A stretch of 64,000 bases of DNA from Neodontobutis hainanensis (taxonomy: Eukaryota > Chordata > Actinopteri > Gobiiformes > Odontobutidae): the NCBI GenBank assembly GCA_024349245.1, contig JALDNG010000041.1, positions 1,549,001 through 1,613,000 on the forward strand, given 5' to 3'. How positions within the stretch are numbered: position 1 is the stretch's first letter; the number at the start of each line of letters is the position of its first letter. Of this stretch, positions 37,020-49,974 are shown in pieces. The notes beneath the pieces are model-generated. The model saw only the letters and a list, made by a program, of their open reading frames with translations. It did no database searches and was not told the origin of the DNA. The position numbers and the translations under genes are program-made.

Positions 37020-37240
37020 GTGTTGTCTACCTGTAGTGCATTTGCGCCGCTTGAACAAGCTAGCGCGGCAGCTTCTGCATTGGGCTCCGGACAAGTTCCT
37101 GTTCCTCAGGGCGATTTACATTCCTGGGCGCTTGAATGTGGGAGTGGACTTACGATCCAGACAGGCTGTGACACACAAGGACTAGAAAATTCACCCCGAT
37201 ACAGTCAGTCACATCTGGGACAGACTTAAGATGGTCTTCA
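37020..37240 (+). pseudogene. DIRS-type RNase H-region fragment
   Basis: The + strand frame reads RRLNKLARQLLHWAPDKFLF, LRAIYIPGRLNVGVDLRSRQ, then after a stop KIHPDTVSHIWDRLK. The order LRA-x-IPG-x-LN-x-ADLLSR followed by HP-x-x-V-x-x-IW is typical of fish DIRS-like RT/RNase H proteins. One in-frame stop and loss of the rest make it a relic. It sits between the two inverted arms, which supports the DIRS assignment. Confidence 0.78.
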
Positions 37241-37479
37241 TGACAGCTATTACTTCTTGTAAACTTGAAACTTTGCCTGCTATGTGCAGTGTGTGCTCTC
37301 CACATTTGCGTTCACCGCACTACACAATGGCGTAAGTCTGAGCAGCTTTTCACGTGCTTTGGTGGGCTGCGGCCACTCAGCAGACAATGCGGGTTTGCAT
37401 CCTCGATGGCTGTGGCATATGGGGTCTTTTTCCAACAAATGTGTGATGCGGTGGGCCAGTCCTTTTTCTTTTTGTTGTG

Positions 37480-38045
37480 GCTGCTTGTTAGATCACCTGA
37501 GCAACACCTGACGACCATTACAATCAGGCAGATATTTAAGCAGCCAACACACAACCCCAGTTGCCAGATTGTTCTAATACTTACAGACAAACACATCCAG
37601 CGTTACTTGCTCCTGCTAACCTGCTCCTTCTAACCTGCTGCTGCTAACTTGCTTCTGCTAACCTGCTCCTACTAACCTGTTCCTGCTAACCTGTAACCTG
37701 TTCCTGCTAACCTGTAACCTGATCCTGCTTACCTGTAACCTGCTCGTGCTACCTGTTTCTGCTAACCTGCTTCCTGCTAACTGTTCATGCTCTTCTGGTA
37801 CCATTACCTGTCCCTGCTAAACCGATCCATTTACCTGATCCTGCTTTCTGTTACAGGGTCCTGAGTCTTCTGTTCTCACCTCCTTTACCAGCTCATCGCC
37901 GTGTATTGCCGGCCATTCTTCCGGTCCGACCGAACATGTCCAGTAATCCACATTTTCTGTGTCTACTACTTCTTGTATCATTAACGATTATACATCATAT
38001 CAGTCTGGTGTTGTGCATTTGGGTCCTGAGTCTGCCGTTACACTT
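37480..38045 (+). mobile_element. LTR-like non-coding repeat inserted in the DIRS composite
   Basis: Shows the layout of a common percomorph LTR-type repeat: CACCTGACGACCATTACAAT, a TATA-like ATATTTAA, a CCAGTTGCCAGATTGTTCTA block, a tandem-repeat middle, and an end at GTTGTGCATTTGGGTCCTGA followed by GTCTGCCGTTACAC. A related tail (CAGTTTGGGTCCTCTGC) occurs at 43.7 kb. There are no coding domains. The exact borders and family are uncertain. Confidence 0.45.
37604..37855 (+). repeat. CTGCTAACCTG minisatellite
   Basis: Roughly 250 bases built from variants of a 13-15 base unit (CTGCTCCTGCTAACCTG and shorter forms such as CTGTAACCTG). There is unit-length alternation around 37680-37740 and decay toward the 3' end. 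It lies within the LTR-like block. Confidence 0.88.
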
Positions 38046-38260
38046 TAATACAATTTTATAGCTTTAATGTCCGTTCAAACCCAGGCTCTCACGTCCTTGG
38101 GTCAACATCCAGGTGTCATGTCTGAGACCACTTGATGTTTGGTGTACACACACTACACTACCCTTGGGGGGTTTCAGACACTTCCAGTGCAGCGGTGTTA
38201 GTAGTCGTGTTACCCATGGCGTATTTCTATGCAGCATCGAGTGTAGCGTTTCATTGGGAA

Positions 38261-38597
38261 CGTCTGTGGTTGCTTGACTGCAACCCTGTTCCCTGAAAAA
38301 GTGTGAATGAGATGCTGCGCTTTAATGCTGCACTGTGGGTAAGTCCGGGCAGCCATCATACAGAGGTACCTGAATGTGTTTTTATAGCCTCTGCTGCTCT
38401 CACATCCACATCCAGCTGCGCTCTCACGCAGGTGTGGGTGATAAAGCCAACCGAGGTTATTTAGGCCAAATCTTGACGTGTTTGATATACGTGCTTGACA
38501 ACCGTTCACACAAAGAAAATTCACCATAGTGTATTGCTACGCAGTATCTCATTTTCACTCTTTCAAGGAACAGATTGCAGTCAAGCAACCAGAGACG
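38261..38597. repeat. Fold-back within the DIRS 3' region
   Basis: The left arm at 38261-38319 begins CGTCTGTGGTTGCTTGACTG. The right arm at about 38540-38597, read inverted, begins CGTCTCTGGTTGCTTGACTG. Similarity continues through TGTTCC(C/T)TGAAA...ATGAGAT(G/A)CTGCG. This resembles the terminal structure of fish DIRS-like elements. Confidence 0.82.
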
Positions 38598-38601
38598 GTA
38601 G

Positions 38602-38603
<2 letters not shown>

Positions 38604-38687
<84 letters not shown>

Positions 38688-38703
38688 ATATGACTACATA
38701 TAG

Positions 38704-38752
<49 letters not shown>
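38604..38752. repeat. Long TA microsatellite (second)
   Basis: About 149 bases of TA repeats starting just after the right end of the DIRS-like composite. They are broken by TTTA and by a small palindrome around 38690-38708 (ATATGACTACATATAGTCAT). Confidence 0.97.
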
Positions 38753-38755
<3 letters not shown>

Positions 38756-39242
38756 TGTATCTTACTATTTGCAGCTAACAGACAGGATTATCACTATGGT
38801 ATCAATAATTACTACAAGGTGCAAGTGGTTACTTTTGATAAATGTTAGATATTTTCTCATTGTAACATAACGTTTGTAAAACATATTTGTTTGCTTCAGA
38901 ATCTGCCAACATGAAAAAGAATTCTTCTTTTACTAGCAACTTAATTTTACTCCAACATCTAGTTCAGTCACACATCAGCACTATAAGCATGGTCTGAAAT
39001 AAATGGAACATAATAGATGCAAGAAAAGAAACAGTGATTTTACAGAGCTAATAAAGTTGATTACACACTTTCAAGTGGAAATCTGCGAGAAACAAAATCT
39101 GATTGATGGCACATGCTAATGATGCACTCCACCAGCTGCTCAGCCCTTTTGTTGTATCGCATGCTATTAACTTACTGGCACAAAGTTTATATCCATATGT
39201 CTCTTCCTTTCATTTCTCTCATTTCTATTACGAACTGGCCAG

Positions 39243-39633
39243 TAGGGGTGTGATTTTTTTCAGTATCTAGATTTGATTAGATTCTAATTTTGGGGTCACA
39301 TTTTGATTCAGGATCAATTTTTGATTCAGGGGTCTCTGATTAAATTCAAGTAAATGCAACTTTTGCTAAGAAAATTGGTTGAAGATTATGTAATAAGATA
39401 AAAAGATTATGTATCTTATTTTAAACATTTCTTTTATTTTCTGCCTTTACCAAATCTTTATATTCATACAAAAATAGAAAGGTATTAACAGACTGAAATC
39501 AGCTGCTGTCAAGTACAAAAAAAATCTATATTAAAAAAAAGAAAATACATTTTTAGCATTCTGAATGGATTCCAAATCTTTTAGGCATAGAATCAGAATT
39601 CTTTAATGAATACATTTGTTTCTAACACTCCTA
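39243..39633. mobile_element. Short hAT-type element with palindromic target duplication
   Basis: A 391-bp element flanked by a perfect 8-bp direct repeat CTGGCCAG at 39235-39242 and 39634-39641. Ends are inverted: the left is TAGGGGTGT and the reverse complement of the right is TAGGAGTGT. The TAGGGGTGTGA start with GATT-rich interior is typical of fish hAT MITEs. No transposase frame is present. The interior is AT-rich. Confidence 0.85.
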
Positions 39634-39641
39634 CTGGCCAG

Positions 39642-42600
39642 TGTTTACACTATAATACACTATTACACTATAATACTATTTACATGTATGTTCTACTTTA
39701 ATTCAAACACTGTAACATTTATTTATTTTAGATTCAATGCAAGGCCCCTGTAATAATTCATAACCAAAGAAAAGTATGAGCAGAGGCAATCGATGTAAGC
39801 TTCCTATAGGGAACCATAAAGAAATGGAACCAGCAGGTGGATAATTGAGCAATAGTCAGACGTGACATGAATAAGTAACAGTCTTGTGTCTTGAACTACC
39901 CAAATGCTGATGACAAAAAGCACATTAAGCAAATCCTTAAGGAAAAGTATCTCATGAGTCAAAGTGACTATTTATTACTATTGCTGAAAATGAAAATTGT
40001 CATCTTTTAAACACATTATATTTGTATTATATACAGTTTTTTTCTGATTTGACTTTGATGACAATGTGACTCCTCTGTTTTGTCTCAGCCTCTCTATACC
40101 ATAAACGGAGAGTGGTTTAAATAGGATTTTCTTCTGGGGGACAAGAGTGAACAATAATCCACTTTGTAACATTGGCTAATATGACGGGCACAAATCTCAA
40201 TTTGCTCTAAGTGGCAGGGGAATTGACACATTGCTGAGGTTGCATTTAAATTCTCTGCACAAATGCCCACACTAGTGTAGGGTTGATAAGACTTTAAGAT
40301 ATGACTTGTTTTTTTATATTGCCTGTTAATATTTTGTCTAAATGGTTGTTGTATATTTTGGTATTATTAGACTTTGTCTTTCTTTACCTGAACATACATA
40401 CCCCTGTCACTAGTGTCCTGAGTGTTCTTAGTGCACGCCTACTGCAAATGTTCCAACATGGCACAATAAAGAAGGAGGCAAAAACATGTCATCAATCATA
40501 ACAGCTTAAGGCCAAGGAGGGAAAGCACCATCAGATCATTTATCTTTTGCTCTTTCATTTCTTCTATCCTCTCTGCCTGGTTTGTCCCTGATTCTCCTCC
40601 TCTCTTTGTTCCACAACAGTCCCTCCTTCCTCAGTGCATCCTTTGATTTGATCCCTGCCATGCATGACTCCCTCATGGCACTCCTTTATTCCTGCTCTAG
40701 AATACACAATACTGACCTGATTGTATACCTCACCAGCAGGGCATTAGAAACAATATTGATTATTTTATCTTGTGTTGTACACCGTACTGGACAACAGCAC
40801 ACCAGGGATGTCTTAGTATGTTGGAATTAGTTTTGTTCCAACAGGTCATATGGTCACTGACCAATAGTGGCTTTGTTATTAGTCTTCAGTTTTCTTAGAA
40901 ACAATGGCCAACAGTGTTTTGCTTTAAAATGTTTAAGAAATATGATAACACCAGAAATAAACTAAATAGAGAAACCATACTCCATGGGTAGATAGCAAGG
41001 CAGCCACATGTGTACCGCTGTAAAAGTAATAGCTGTGGAAAAAAGGACTCCAGTTTTCTAGCTGCACCAGTTTAATCACATTTTTCATATGATAGGCTAA
41101 GTATTAGAAGGAGGTAGAAAGAAGAAAATATCTCAAGGACAAAGGCATGATGCATGCGCTGCTGTGTGATGACTGCAGATAGTGCCTATCTTCTGGATAT
41201 CTTTTATTGCTTTTATATTTGCCTCTGTCCTTGGGTTCTTCATGAATTGGAATTTGTTGTCTTGAAGTGCATTCCTCTCAGCAAGCAGAAAAATAAGCCC
41301 ATTCAAATGCAAGACAAGATGTTTTTCTAAAGGCTTTACAAGAGACCAAGGCTGTCGGTGGATTTGTATCAGTTATCATTCTATACAGCAGTTTTCTTTT
41401 TATTACCTGAAGGCTTAGAAGGGGACTAAGTGACATTTCACCAACTAATTTGATCTCACTTTGTGAAAGGATTTTAGTTTTAAATAATACAGTTTGTATA
41501 CTCGTATGACAAACTACATTTTTAATTTGAGAAAAAACTCAGACACAGCCTTTTGGCTCCATTGTTTGATGCCTTTTTTAAATAGAACAGTAAAGCACAA
41601 CTGATTGTTGCAAAAGGTACAGTGATCATTAACTTTGGCAAATGAAAAGTTTGTAATCTACACATTTATACAAAATGTCTGATCCACTGATTAACAGTCT
41701 AAGGATTTTGTCTGGTCTTTAATTGCTGCAAACGTGCTGTTCATTCACTCTCTGGGGACTGACTTCAGTGAGGTTTCATGTTAATGTCTTCATTTAGACA
41801 TTTCTTCAACCTGTCGTTTGTGGGATTGTGGCAACTCCACCTGCATATGTTTTTACAGCTCCACAGCCAAACACTTAACCATGATATATCCAGGGAAGGT
41901 TTGCTACTGGACCCTTGTGCATTTAATTTTCCTTATTTTAATCAAATGTAAAAGTTCCCGAGTGATGATATATACATATACATAGAAAATCTTTGACATT
42001 TTGTTTTCACAAAAGAAAAGACATGCGTGCTGTCACTTTGTTGGTGACAGGGAGCGCGCTGGGATCTGGCGGTTTGCCCCCACTGTCAGCCGCAGTCACC
42101 CAGCACACCTCATGGAAAAGTGCTCAAGAGGTGTGCAGCTTTGGTGTTTACTCCTGGTAAGACAGTTTGATGAATGGATATCTGGCTGAATGGATAGATT
42201 CTTTAGCCCTTAAGATTTGTTGCATGTTGTGGCCAGTTCCCAATAGCATGTCCCACTACAAATTGTTTCAATAAACAATCAATCACTTGTGTCAGGGCAC
42301 AGTGCTTTAAAAGCCTTTCTATTTAATGGCATGACCCAAGTAAGACAAATGTATCTGTTGTTTGAAAAAGCAGTGTGTGCTGGATCAAAACATGCTTCCG
42401 TTTCTTGTAAGCTGTAAATTAGGCTTGGTATTGCCATTTGAAAACATAAAGAATATAGGCAGCTCAGATAAATATAGAGAAAATCTGTGTTGAAGTCTAA
42501 GGTACAGGTTGTCGGGAAGTTTGATAAATGGCTGTCAGATAGAAACTGTAGCTGGAGAGGTAATATCTTTATTGTCAACATAAGACATATAATCAGTAAA

Positions 42601-43419
42601 CTGCTATGGACTAATATTTATTAAATAATCTTTACACATTTTGCTATCATACATTATGGTATAAGATGAAATATTTTTGACATTCATACACAAGATGGGA
42701 TAGATCTGGTGCCACAAAAATACAAAACATTTAAAAATATGTGGTTTAGGAAATCCTGAGATCAACATGAGAAATGTAGTACGCTTCTCTGATGGTCGCT
42801 GCGTTATATCTTATCCATGCTCTAGTATCAATCCTTTCTACTGCTTATACCGCAAACACACTCCTGCTGCATACATTGTTTTACAATAATACAGCACATT
42901 TAGCAGGGAGCTAGGCTGTTTCCTCTCATGCTGACAAAAAACAATTTCCCTCTCAGGCCTTAATGAGGATGGCAAAGCCTTTCAAAGTATGGTTCCACAT
43001 AGCTTATCTTGTCTTGGCCAATATGATATTGATGAGAGGCGAGTGACTGCATTCATGATATTAAGCTTGCAGAGTCAGTGCCACAGAATGCACAGCAGTT
43101 AGCATTTCTTATGATGATTTAAGGGGGTTCTTTCAGGAAAGTGCATGCTTTATTGCCAAATTCCAGTTCATAATTTAAAAGCAATGTCATTAAATACTTT
43201 GCAACAGAAAGAGAAGGGAAATATTTCAAATGGAAGTTCAAATGGTTGCCAGGGTAGAGATTAAAGGAAGATAATAAGAGAAGCAAAATAACTTATAATG
43301 GACAATCAAATGAGCATAAGTTCATTTTAATTACTTAAAAATAATATATTTATCTGCTCCTGGATTTTCCTTGTTTTTTCTCTTTGTGGCATTGCAACTC
43401 TGGCTGCTGGCACGCTTTA
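39642..43419. other. Gene-free stretch
   Basis: AT-rich intergenic sequence. A somewhat GC-richer patch at about 42020-42150 shows no exon signals. No mobile element is recognised. Confidence 0.55.
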
Positions 43420-43755
43420 CTCCAATCCTCACCTCATCAGCTGCAGTACAAGAAGCCTGGCTCTTCATCCACTCCTTTCCAGTTCATTGTTGCAACTACT
43501 TTAGTTAGTAACCACTGTGTCTTTGTGTGGGAACTTAGAATGCCTTTTTGACATTTTAAACATTTGACAAGTTAAAAAGGACGTCAAGCTTGCTTCTCCC
43601 TCAGGCCGTCTGCCTGTCGGCCCGCTCTGCAGTCCTGCTGACAGACATCTGCCTTTGGCTACTTTCATGAACTAAGAATTGCAATAAACCAGTTAAATTA
43701 CTAAGCTGCTGTGTTCTCAGTTTGGGTCCTCTGCAAGAACTGTGACAATTTTGTT
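43420..43755 (+). repeat. LTR-like repeat fragment
   Basis: The 3' part reads GCAGTCCTGCTGACAGACAT, CTGCCTTTGGCTACTTTCAT, GCAATAAACCAGTTAAATTA, then CAGTTTGGGTCCTCTGC and AACTGTGAC. The AATAAA followed by a GTTTGGGTCC end matches a common fish LTR-type repeat and is related to the end of the block at 37480-38045. The left border is vague. Confidence 0.4.
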
Positions 43756-43896
43756 GTCACATTTTGTTTGATTTGGCAGACTCATTAAATAACTCATTTG
43801 AGCTAAATTGTAAATTTGATCAATTTTAAACAACAGAGATACAACTTAGGGGCATTTCAAGTCAATTTGAAAGGATTAGTAAGAGGATGTTGTTAA

Positions 43897-44015
43897 AGAT
43901 GCAATATGTAGGATAAGTCAGTAAATAAACCTTCACCACCACCTACATTACTCCATCAGGAGTAACCACTGCCAGAGTTTCATTCTTTCTCAAATTTGAT
44001 TGTTATAACCGAAAA
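43897..44015 (+). repeat. Possible interspersed repeat fragment
   Basis: TTAAAGATGCAATATGTAGG is a motif seen at the start of many fish repeats. The matching far end was not located. Confidence 0.3.
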
Positions 44016-45059
44016 CATATTAAAAATGTCAAAAATCCGTAATAACAGCAAGTTAGATCAGGGCCAAGCGCTCATAACAAAATGTATTTTTTGTTTGTTT
44101 TCTTTAACAATATAGTGCCACTCACAATTCTATGTAAAAAAAAAAAAAAATCAAACAGATGTTATTGTGGTTAGTGATGCTCTGCTTTCAATCACTGCCT
44201 AGAAATAAGATGATCGTGTTCTAGGTAGTTCATTATTATACAATTTCTAAGAACAAACCATTGCATTCCACAGAAGTCCTCTTAGGAAAGTGGCATGACG
44301 TGTTTCTATTCAAAGGCAGGTCAAGAAAACGGTCAGCCCTCCCAGAAGAGCGGCTGGAGGAAACAACCAGTTGACAGTTGAAGAGGGACCCAAAAACTTA
44401 AACCAAGACTGATTTGACAACGGCTGCCATTAAAGCGGCGAACAGCTGACAAACTGTGTCAAACGGACATACGAATGGACAGACGGGAGCGGATGGATGA
44501 GAGGGACAGCTCTGGGAGGCACTGGACACATAGACAGCTGAATGACAGACAGGCATGCACAGACAGAAGGAGGATGACACACACACAGACGGATATAAAA
44601 TATTTGCTTGAAACTTTTGTATAACTTGCTATACACCATGATCCAGCAAAGAAGCAAGGGAAATCTATTTATTTTTTATGATGCTGTTAAGATGACATGC
44701 TGCAATAACAATAATATGAAAATAAAATTGGTTGCAGTGGTTGCTTGCATCCACAACAATGAGCCTTTTAAAATGGGACACAACCTATTGTTTTGGCTGT
44801 GAGAGTATGTGTGCTGCATTTGTTGTGAATAGTGAGCAGCCACATCCCAGACTGTTCTCAGTGCGTCTCCATGTTTTAATGTTTTTAAATCAAAACTGCT
44901 CAAGCCGTTCATGCGAGTGAGACAAGGGCACGTCCCGATTCCTCAAGCAGTCTCTAACTGCCTAAACAGCATTGCACACAGTCAGCATGAAACAAATAAG
45001 TCTTCAGAATGTCGGTTTAATGTGTTAAGGGGGAAATTAGAATTAGATTAGATGACGTA

Positions 45060-45310
45060 CACACATAGATGAAAAAACTAATAACTTTATTTCTTTTTTT
45101 TTTGTAAAAATGTGTACAAGAGTGCATTTCAACACCTGCTCAAAAAAAAAAAAACTTACCGATCCCCTTTTCCCCTAGCTATTTATACGAACAACTGTTG
45201 TTTTCTTTGTTGATTTTTTTTTTGTTGTTTTTTTTGTTGTTTTTTTTTTTTTTACATTCTTTCATTGTTGTGTACATACTGGTGTTTTGTGCCAAAAATA
45301 AAAAAAAATT
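45060..45310. repeat. Low-complexity T-rich tract
   Basis: Runs of T with GTTG interruptions around 45085-45102 and 45212-45255, plus A-runs at 45141-45154 and 45298-45310. No gene seen. Confidence 0.9.
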
Positions 45311-45369
45311 TAAAAAGAATGTGAAAAGATTGTGATTCAATTGTCATAGTGTATTGTTCTGTGGTTTTT

Positions 45370-45785
45370 CAGCTTCGCCTCTTTTCAAAGGTTAAACCCT
45401 TCTTAAGTCGCGCTGACCTGGAGAAAGCTATTGATGCTTTTGTTAGCTCCTGCATAGATTACTGCAATGTGCTCTATGTGGTCTTCACCGTTTGCAGCTT
45501 GTGCAAAATGCTGCTGCCCGACAACTAACTATCAGTTGTATACATGAGCACATTACACCTGTCCTGTACTCCCTGCCCCCTGTCGAGTTCAGAATCTATT
45601 TTAAAATCTTAATGTTTTTAATGCACTCAGGGGCCTTGCACCTTCTTATTTGTATGAAATTCTGACCCCTCACCAACCTATTTTTAAACCTATTTGTATT
45701 ATTTATTTTTATTATTATTTATTGTTATTGTTGTACAGCACCTTGGTCAATCTGTGGTTGTTGGAATTATTGATTGATTGATATT
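45370..45785 (+). pseudogene. L2-type LINE 3' end
   Basis: The + strand reads LRLFSKVKPFLSRADLEKAI, DAFVSSCIDYCNVLYV, then after a small gap LHRLQLVQNAAARQLT, HEHITPVLYSLPPVEFRIYF and KILMF. This is the conserved segment downstream of the reverse transcriptase in fish L2-type LINEs. The 3' end has TGTACAGCACCTTGG and a short ATTGATTGATTGAT tail, as expected for that group. Internal frame breaks and loss of the upstream coding region make it a 5'-truncated dead copy. Confidence 0.88.
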
Positions 45786-48039
45786 GTCATTCTCTAGGTT
45801 CACATGACATAAGATAATACACATCATTGCCTTTAAATAAAGCTCCATCATGTTTATGTAAATAAATAAATACCATAACCACATAAATGCAGCATCAGGG
45901 TGGACTATGTGGTATGGCCTTCTAGCAGGCATTTACTCACGTGAGAGGAGTCCAGTTAAATACCCTAAGAGAGTGATGTTTAATCATTTACTTTCCACTC
46001 TCAATTGAATGGGTTTTAGGTGTAAAGAAAATATATACAAATAAATTATTTATTTAAGTTTTTTTTTTTTTTTATCTCATCAAATTTAGTGTAATATTTT
46101 TTCGAAAAGTGTCAATATAAACAGCCCTCGTGCGAACCAAAAAAAAACAAAAAAAAGACAACCTAATTGCACAATGCTTTCTGATAATGCACACATTTTA
46201 AATGTAATGTTGAGAAACTTGCTTGAAACCAAATTGTTTTGTATAAACTGGCATTACATTGAAACCCCATAAAACGTTAAAGTTTTACACAGTACTCCTT
46301 AAACTGTCCGTATATGTAAGTAAGTGTCCAGATACTTTTTTCGGAACAACTTTATCATGATATGACCTGGATGACAAGGAATCTCCACAGATAAGTGACA
46401 AATGGTAAAAATGAAATGTGAATAAAACTTACAACATTCTGAAACTGTCGCTTTGAGCACTTTTCATGAAAACCAAATGGCAAGTTGTCAGTTATGTGAA
46501 TGACTAATGACAGCAAGTGTATGACATGATGATAAGGGCTGTTGTTTGATGCCAGCAGAGAGAGGCAACAAATATGGCACACACTGAAAGCATCAAACAC
46601 ATTTTTGAAAAACACGAGTAAACAGCCTTTAAGTGTTTTTATAATATTTATAAATGAGTGTGTGGTATTGTCGGAGTTTAAGAATGTGAAGTAACGGAGA
46701 AGCGACAGTGTCTTGGACATGCTTCTGTCATTTTAACCTGATATTCTTAGCATCCAAAATACAATTAATAATACTTCCCTTTTTTCCTGCCCTTGAATTG
46801 GCCTGAGAAACTTGAGGAAAATAAACCATGAATACCTGTATATCAAACGACTTCTTGCTTGAACCTGGTGGAGTGATAATCACCAATTCCTTTGTGTGAC
46901 CCTCAGTTTCACCTTCTGGCGCAACACTTCAAAGAAACTTCAAGCGTCACATCTGGTCCTCAAGAAGAAGATGAAAAAGGGGTGTAACCTTAGGCACTTT
47001 TCTTAGAAGTAATAATCTCCTGTGGTTAAAAGTACCTTGATATAAAAATACAGCATTCACAGGCAAAGTCTGTATCGCTATTCTGAAATCATTTCCTTTT
47101 TTTATCTTTTTTTAATGGTTTATTTTAGTATAGCTTCATACGCTATTAATGTAAAAAATAGGGCTATATCCAAAGTAAAAATCTGTAAGACTATAATTTG
47201 CCCATCTTCCTAGAAAATGTGTATTAATTATTCAGCACACAATGTACTCTGGCTCTCACACCTTAATCACAGTGTGGGCTTCACTTCCATTCTCTTCACC
47301 CCAGGAGATTAGTGTGGATGACTATTGGTGTGGGGTCAGCCTAATGAAATGATTTTGAGTTAAGGTCCTACATTACATGCTGGGGAATAGCTAATATTTG
47401 CCGCTGTTATCGCCATGTCAGGGTCAGCCCATGTCATTCCCGGGGGGGCAATGGAAACACCAGAGCAGCTAATGATTTCACACACGATTGTATCTGTGCT
47501 CTTTTCAAAATGTCACTTCAATTTCATCATTCAATTAACATACAAGACAGACCTTTTTTAAAAGAAGAGCTCAGAAATGTTGAACGTTTAACATTGGAAA
47601 ATTACGGTTGGAATATTAAGGACTCATTACTACTCATTACAACATAACCCAAAAGGTCTTTCATGTAAATATCTTTAAATAATCATGAACACAAGGGTTT
47701 TGTTTAGATTAACTGTGTGAAGAATATCATTTCTCATCTTAGAAATGTCACACTTAGGGGAAGTAATTAATGTTTATGATACGTCGTCAAGATGTGCTAT
47801 ATTGGACTTCAAACCTGTCATGTGTTGGTCTGTTGTGCTGTTGTCTTTAACACTATTAGCACTTCTTTGTCTTACACAGATCTGACACTTGCAGAGTCTA
47901 TTTCTAGAACATATAGAGTACAAAATATACTTGTTATGTTGTTTGTGGAGTCACAACTGACAACAGAAAAAAAAAACCTTTTAAGACAAAATAAAGTGAG
48001 AGTGAGAAGATTCAATATGGAACAAATCGATCTCAGCTG
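45786..48039. other. Gene-free stretch
   Basis: AT-rich intergenic sequence with T- and A-runs (about 46058-46075, 46138-46158). Nothing recognised on either strand. Confidence 0.55.
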
Positions 48040-48170
48040 TGAAGGAAACCATTCATCCATTTTCCATCTCTCAACTGGGGCCAGATCTAAGGGGCAGAAG
48101 TCTCAGTAGAAATGCCCAAACTACCCTCATCCTAGACATTTCCTCCAGACTTACTTCTCAGGGACAGAGG
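48040..48170 (+). repeat. Interspersed repeat fragment
   Basis: CATCCATTTTCCATCTCTCA followed by AAATGCCCAAACTACCCTCA and CATTTCCTCCAGACTTACTT resembles a common fish interspersed repeat. The ends and family are not resolved. Confidence 0.4.
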
Positions 48171-49974
48171 CCCGAATCTGAACCTTGTCGTCTTAATTTG
48201 GAAAAGCAACAGCTTTATCACAAGCTTCTCGCAAATGACCAAGCTTCTCAAAGACCAGCCCCCTTTTTTATAATGGAATATCCTAGAACACAGTGCAAGC
48301 ATGTGATTCAGTTGAGTTTGATAGCGAGGACATGTGTTGGTTCAGGACGAAATGGGAATGGAGCTTTAACATTAATTAGTGGTGTACATTAATGTGTGGA
48401 TGCCCCAAGAATGGACAGTATGACGCAAAATCTTTTCTCAAAAGCCTAATCAGAGAAGACTTGATTGGATTATGGCATATACAAAAAATGGATTAGTTCT
48501 TGGTGAAAAAAAAATGTCTCTCAATTGTACTATCTGTAAACTTTTTAGATTTGTTCAAATAAAAACTTTTTTGTAATGTCTGCTCCTCTCCTATAAATGT
48601 GATCAGTTCTAAATGTATTTGTAGAAATACTGCCATGTGATCATATCATCATATCCACTAGAAATGACGGTGTAGCTGTGACAATGCAACAGACAGCTAT
48701 GAAGGTTTGCCTTTATACTATTTTCGATATCATTTGTTTTGAGATGCAGGTCCACTTATGAAATCTTGTTCCATTCATTTTGCCTTGACTTTAAGAAAGG
48801 CACAGAAGTCCTTCTCTCTGGACGTTCTCTAAACAAAATAAATGTAATGTGAAGCATGGCATGTGGGCAGGTCATTTAGCCAGCGGCAGGGTAATAATTC
48901 TGCATGGGGCAGTTCTGTCTGCTCCACCAGTAGGGTCGTATTGGAAAAGCAATAATGAAATCACTGAATGGTAAGTTGTGATACTGAATTCTGTGGCACT
49001 CTGTAACACGAGGTTATACCTATTTCTTGTAATAGGAGTATTTATGAGCCATAATGTCAGTGCAAGGTGAATTTTGATGAGTCTTAGTGTAGCCCAACAT
49101 TTAGCTCTGACTAAAGAGTGGCTATGTTAAAAGCAAAACACTGGGCCATTTTGGCAATTTATCGTTTCATTTTGCTGTTTTGGATTCACGTAAATGCTTT
49201 CAAGGTAGATTTGAGATTAGATGCAGACTCTGTAAGGTCCATTAGCAGACATTTTATCCAAAACAAATTTATCATTGACAACGAGGTAAACCTGAGGGCT
49301 GGTGCTAGAAGCCGGTTGAACAAACTCAGAGTTGCAGAGTAAGTTCTGATTTGATAAATCCAAACTGGGTAACTTAAGGTTCATCTGTTGAATGACGCAT
49401 GGTTATCAACTGTCTCTATCATCTCAGGTTAAAACTCTCAACCAAGGTTTTTGACATAATTCAGTTTTTGTTTGATTTTGTCCTTGCTAGTTCAGGTCAG
49501 AGGCTGGGTCTTAGTTTAGTCCTCGTCTAGACTTGGAGACCTGAATTGCCCCAGTTTACTCCAGCTTTACTTCAGTATAGACAAGTGGGCATGCCTGTGC
49601 AGTAAACAGCCAATAGTATTCAACCTGGAGGGGAAAGGGGGCAGGACTATTTCTGCTGAGAAACAGAAAGCAACACAATCACAGCCAAAACAGGAGGAGA
49701 AAAATGCTGAATGTGAAAGCATAAATTGTTTTGTCATTATTAAATAATATAAATAATATATAGTAAGCTCAAAACCAAACCACTCTCTCTGGAGACGGAA
49801 CACAGAATGTGTTCAAACTAAACCTGAACTTACCTGGATCTAAACCTCAACTGGCTTCTATCAACAGGCCTCTCAAGTCTTCTGTACAAAATAAACTGTT
49901 AACTCTTCTTAAATAACAGAAATTTACTCAACTTAAGACAACCCCACGTGTACACAGCTACACTGGTGTTTCCT
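48171..49974. other. Gene-free stretch
   Basis: No exon seen. The patch 49270-49470 has AACTCAGAGTTGCAGAG and AAACTGGGTAACTTAAGG, which loosely resembles Harbinger-type MITE ends, but no paired ends were identified. Confidence 0.45.

Noticed and set aside
37604..37855. Regular repeats considered as a CRISPR-like array
   Set aside because: Units are contiguous 13-15 base variants without spacers, in a eukaryotic mobile-element context.
38210..38527. 105-codon - strand frame in the DIRS 3' region
   Set aside because: It overlaps the inverted terminal and fold-back sequence, which is noncoding in this element type.
38495..38848. 117-codon + strand frame across the second TA tract
   Set aside because: Open only because TA repeats lack stops in that frame.
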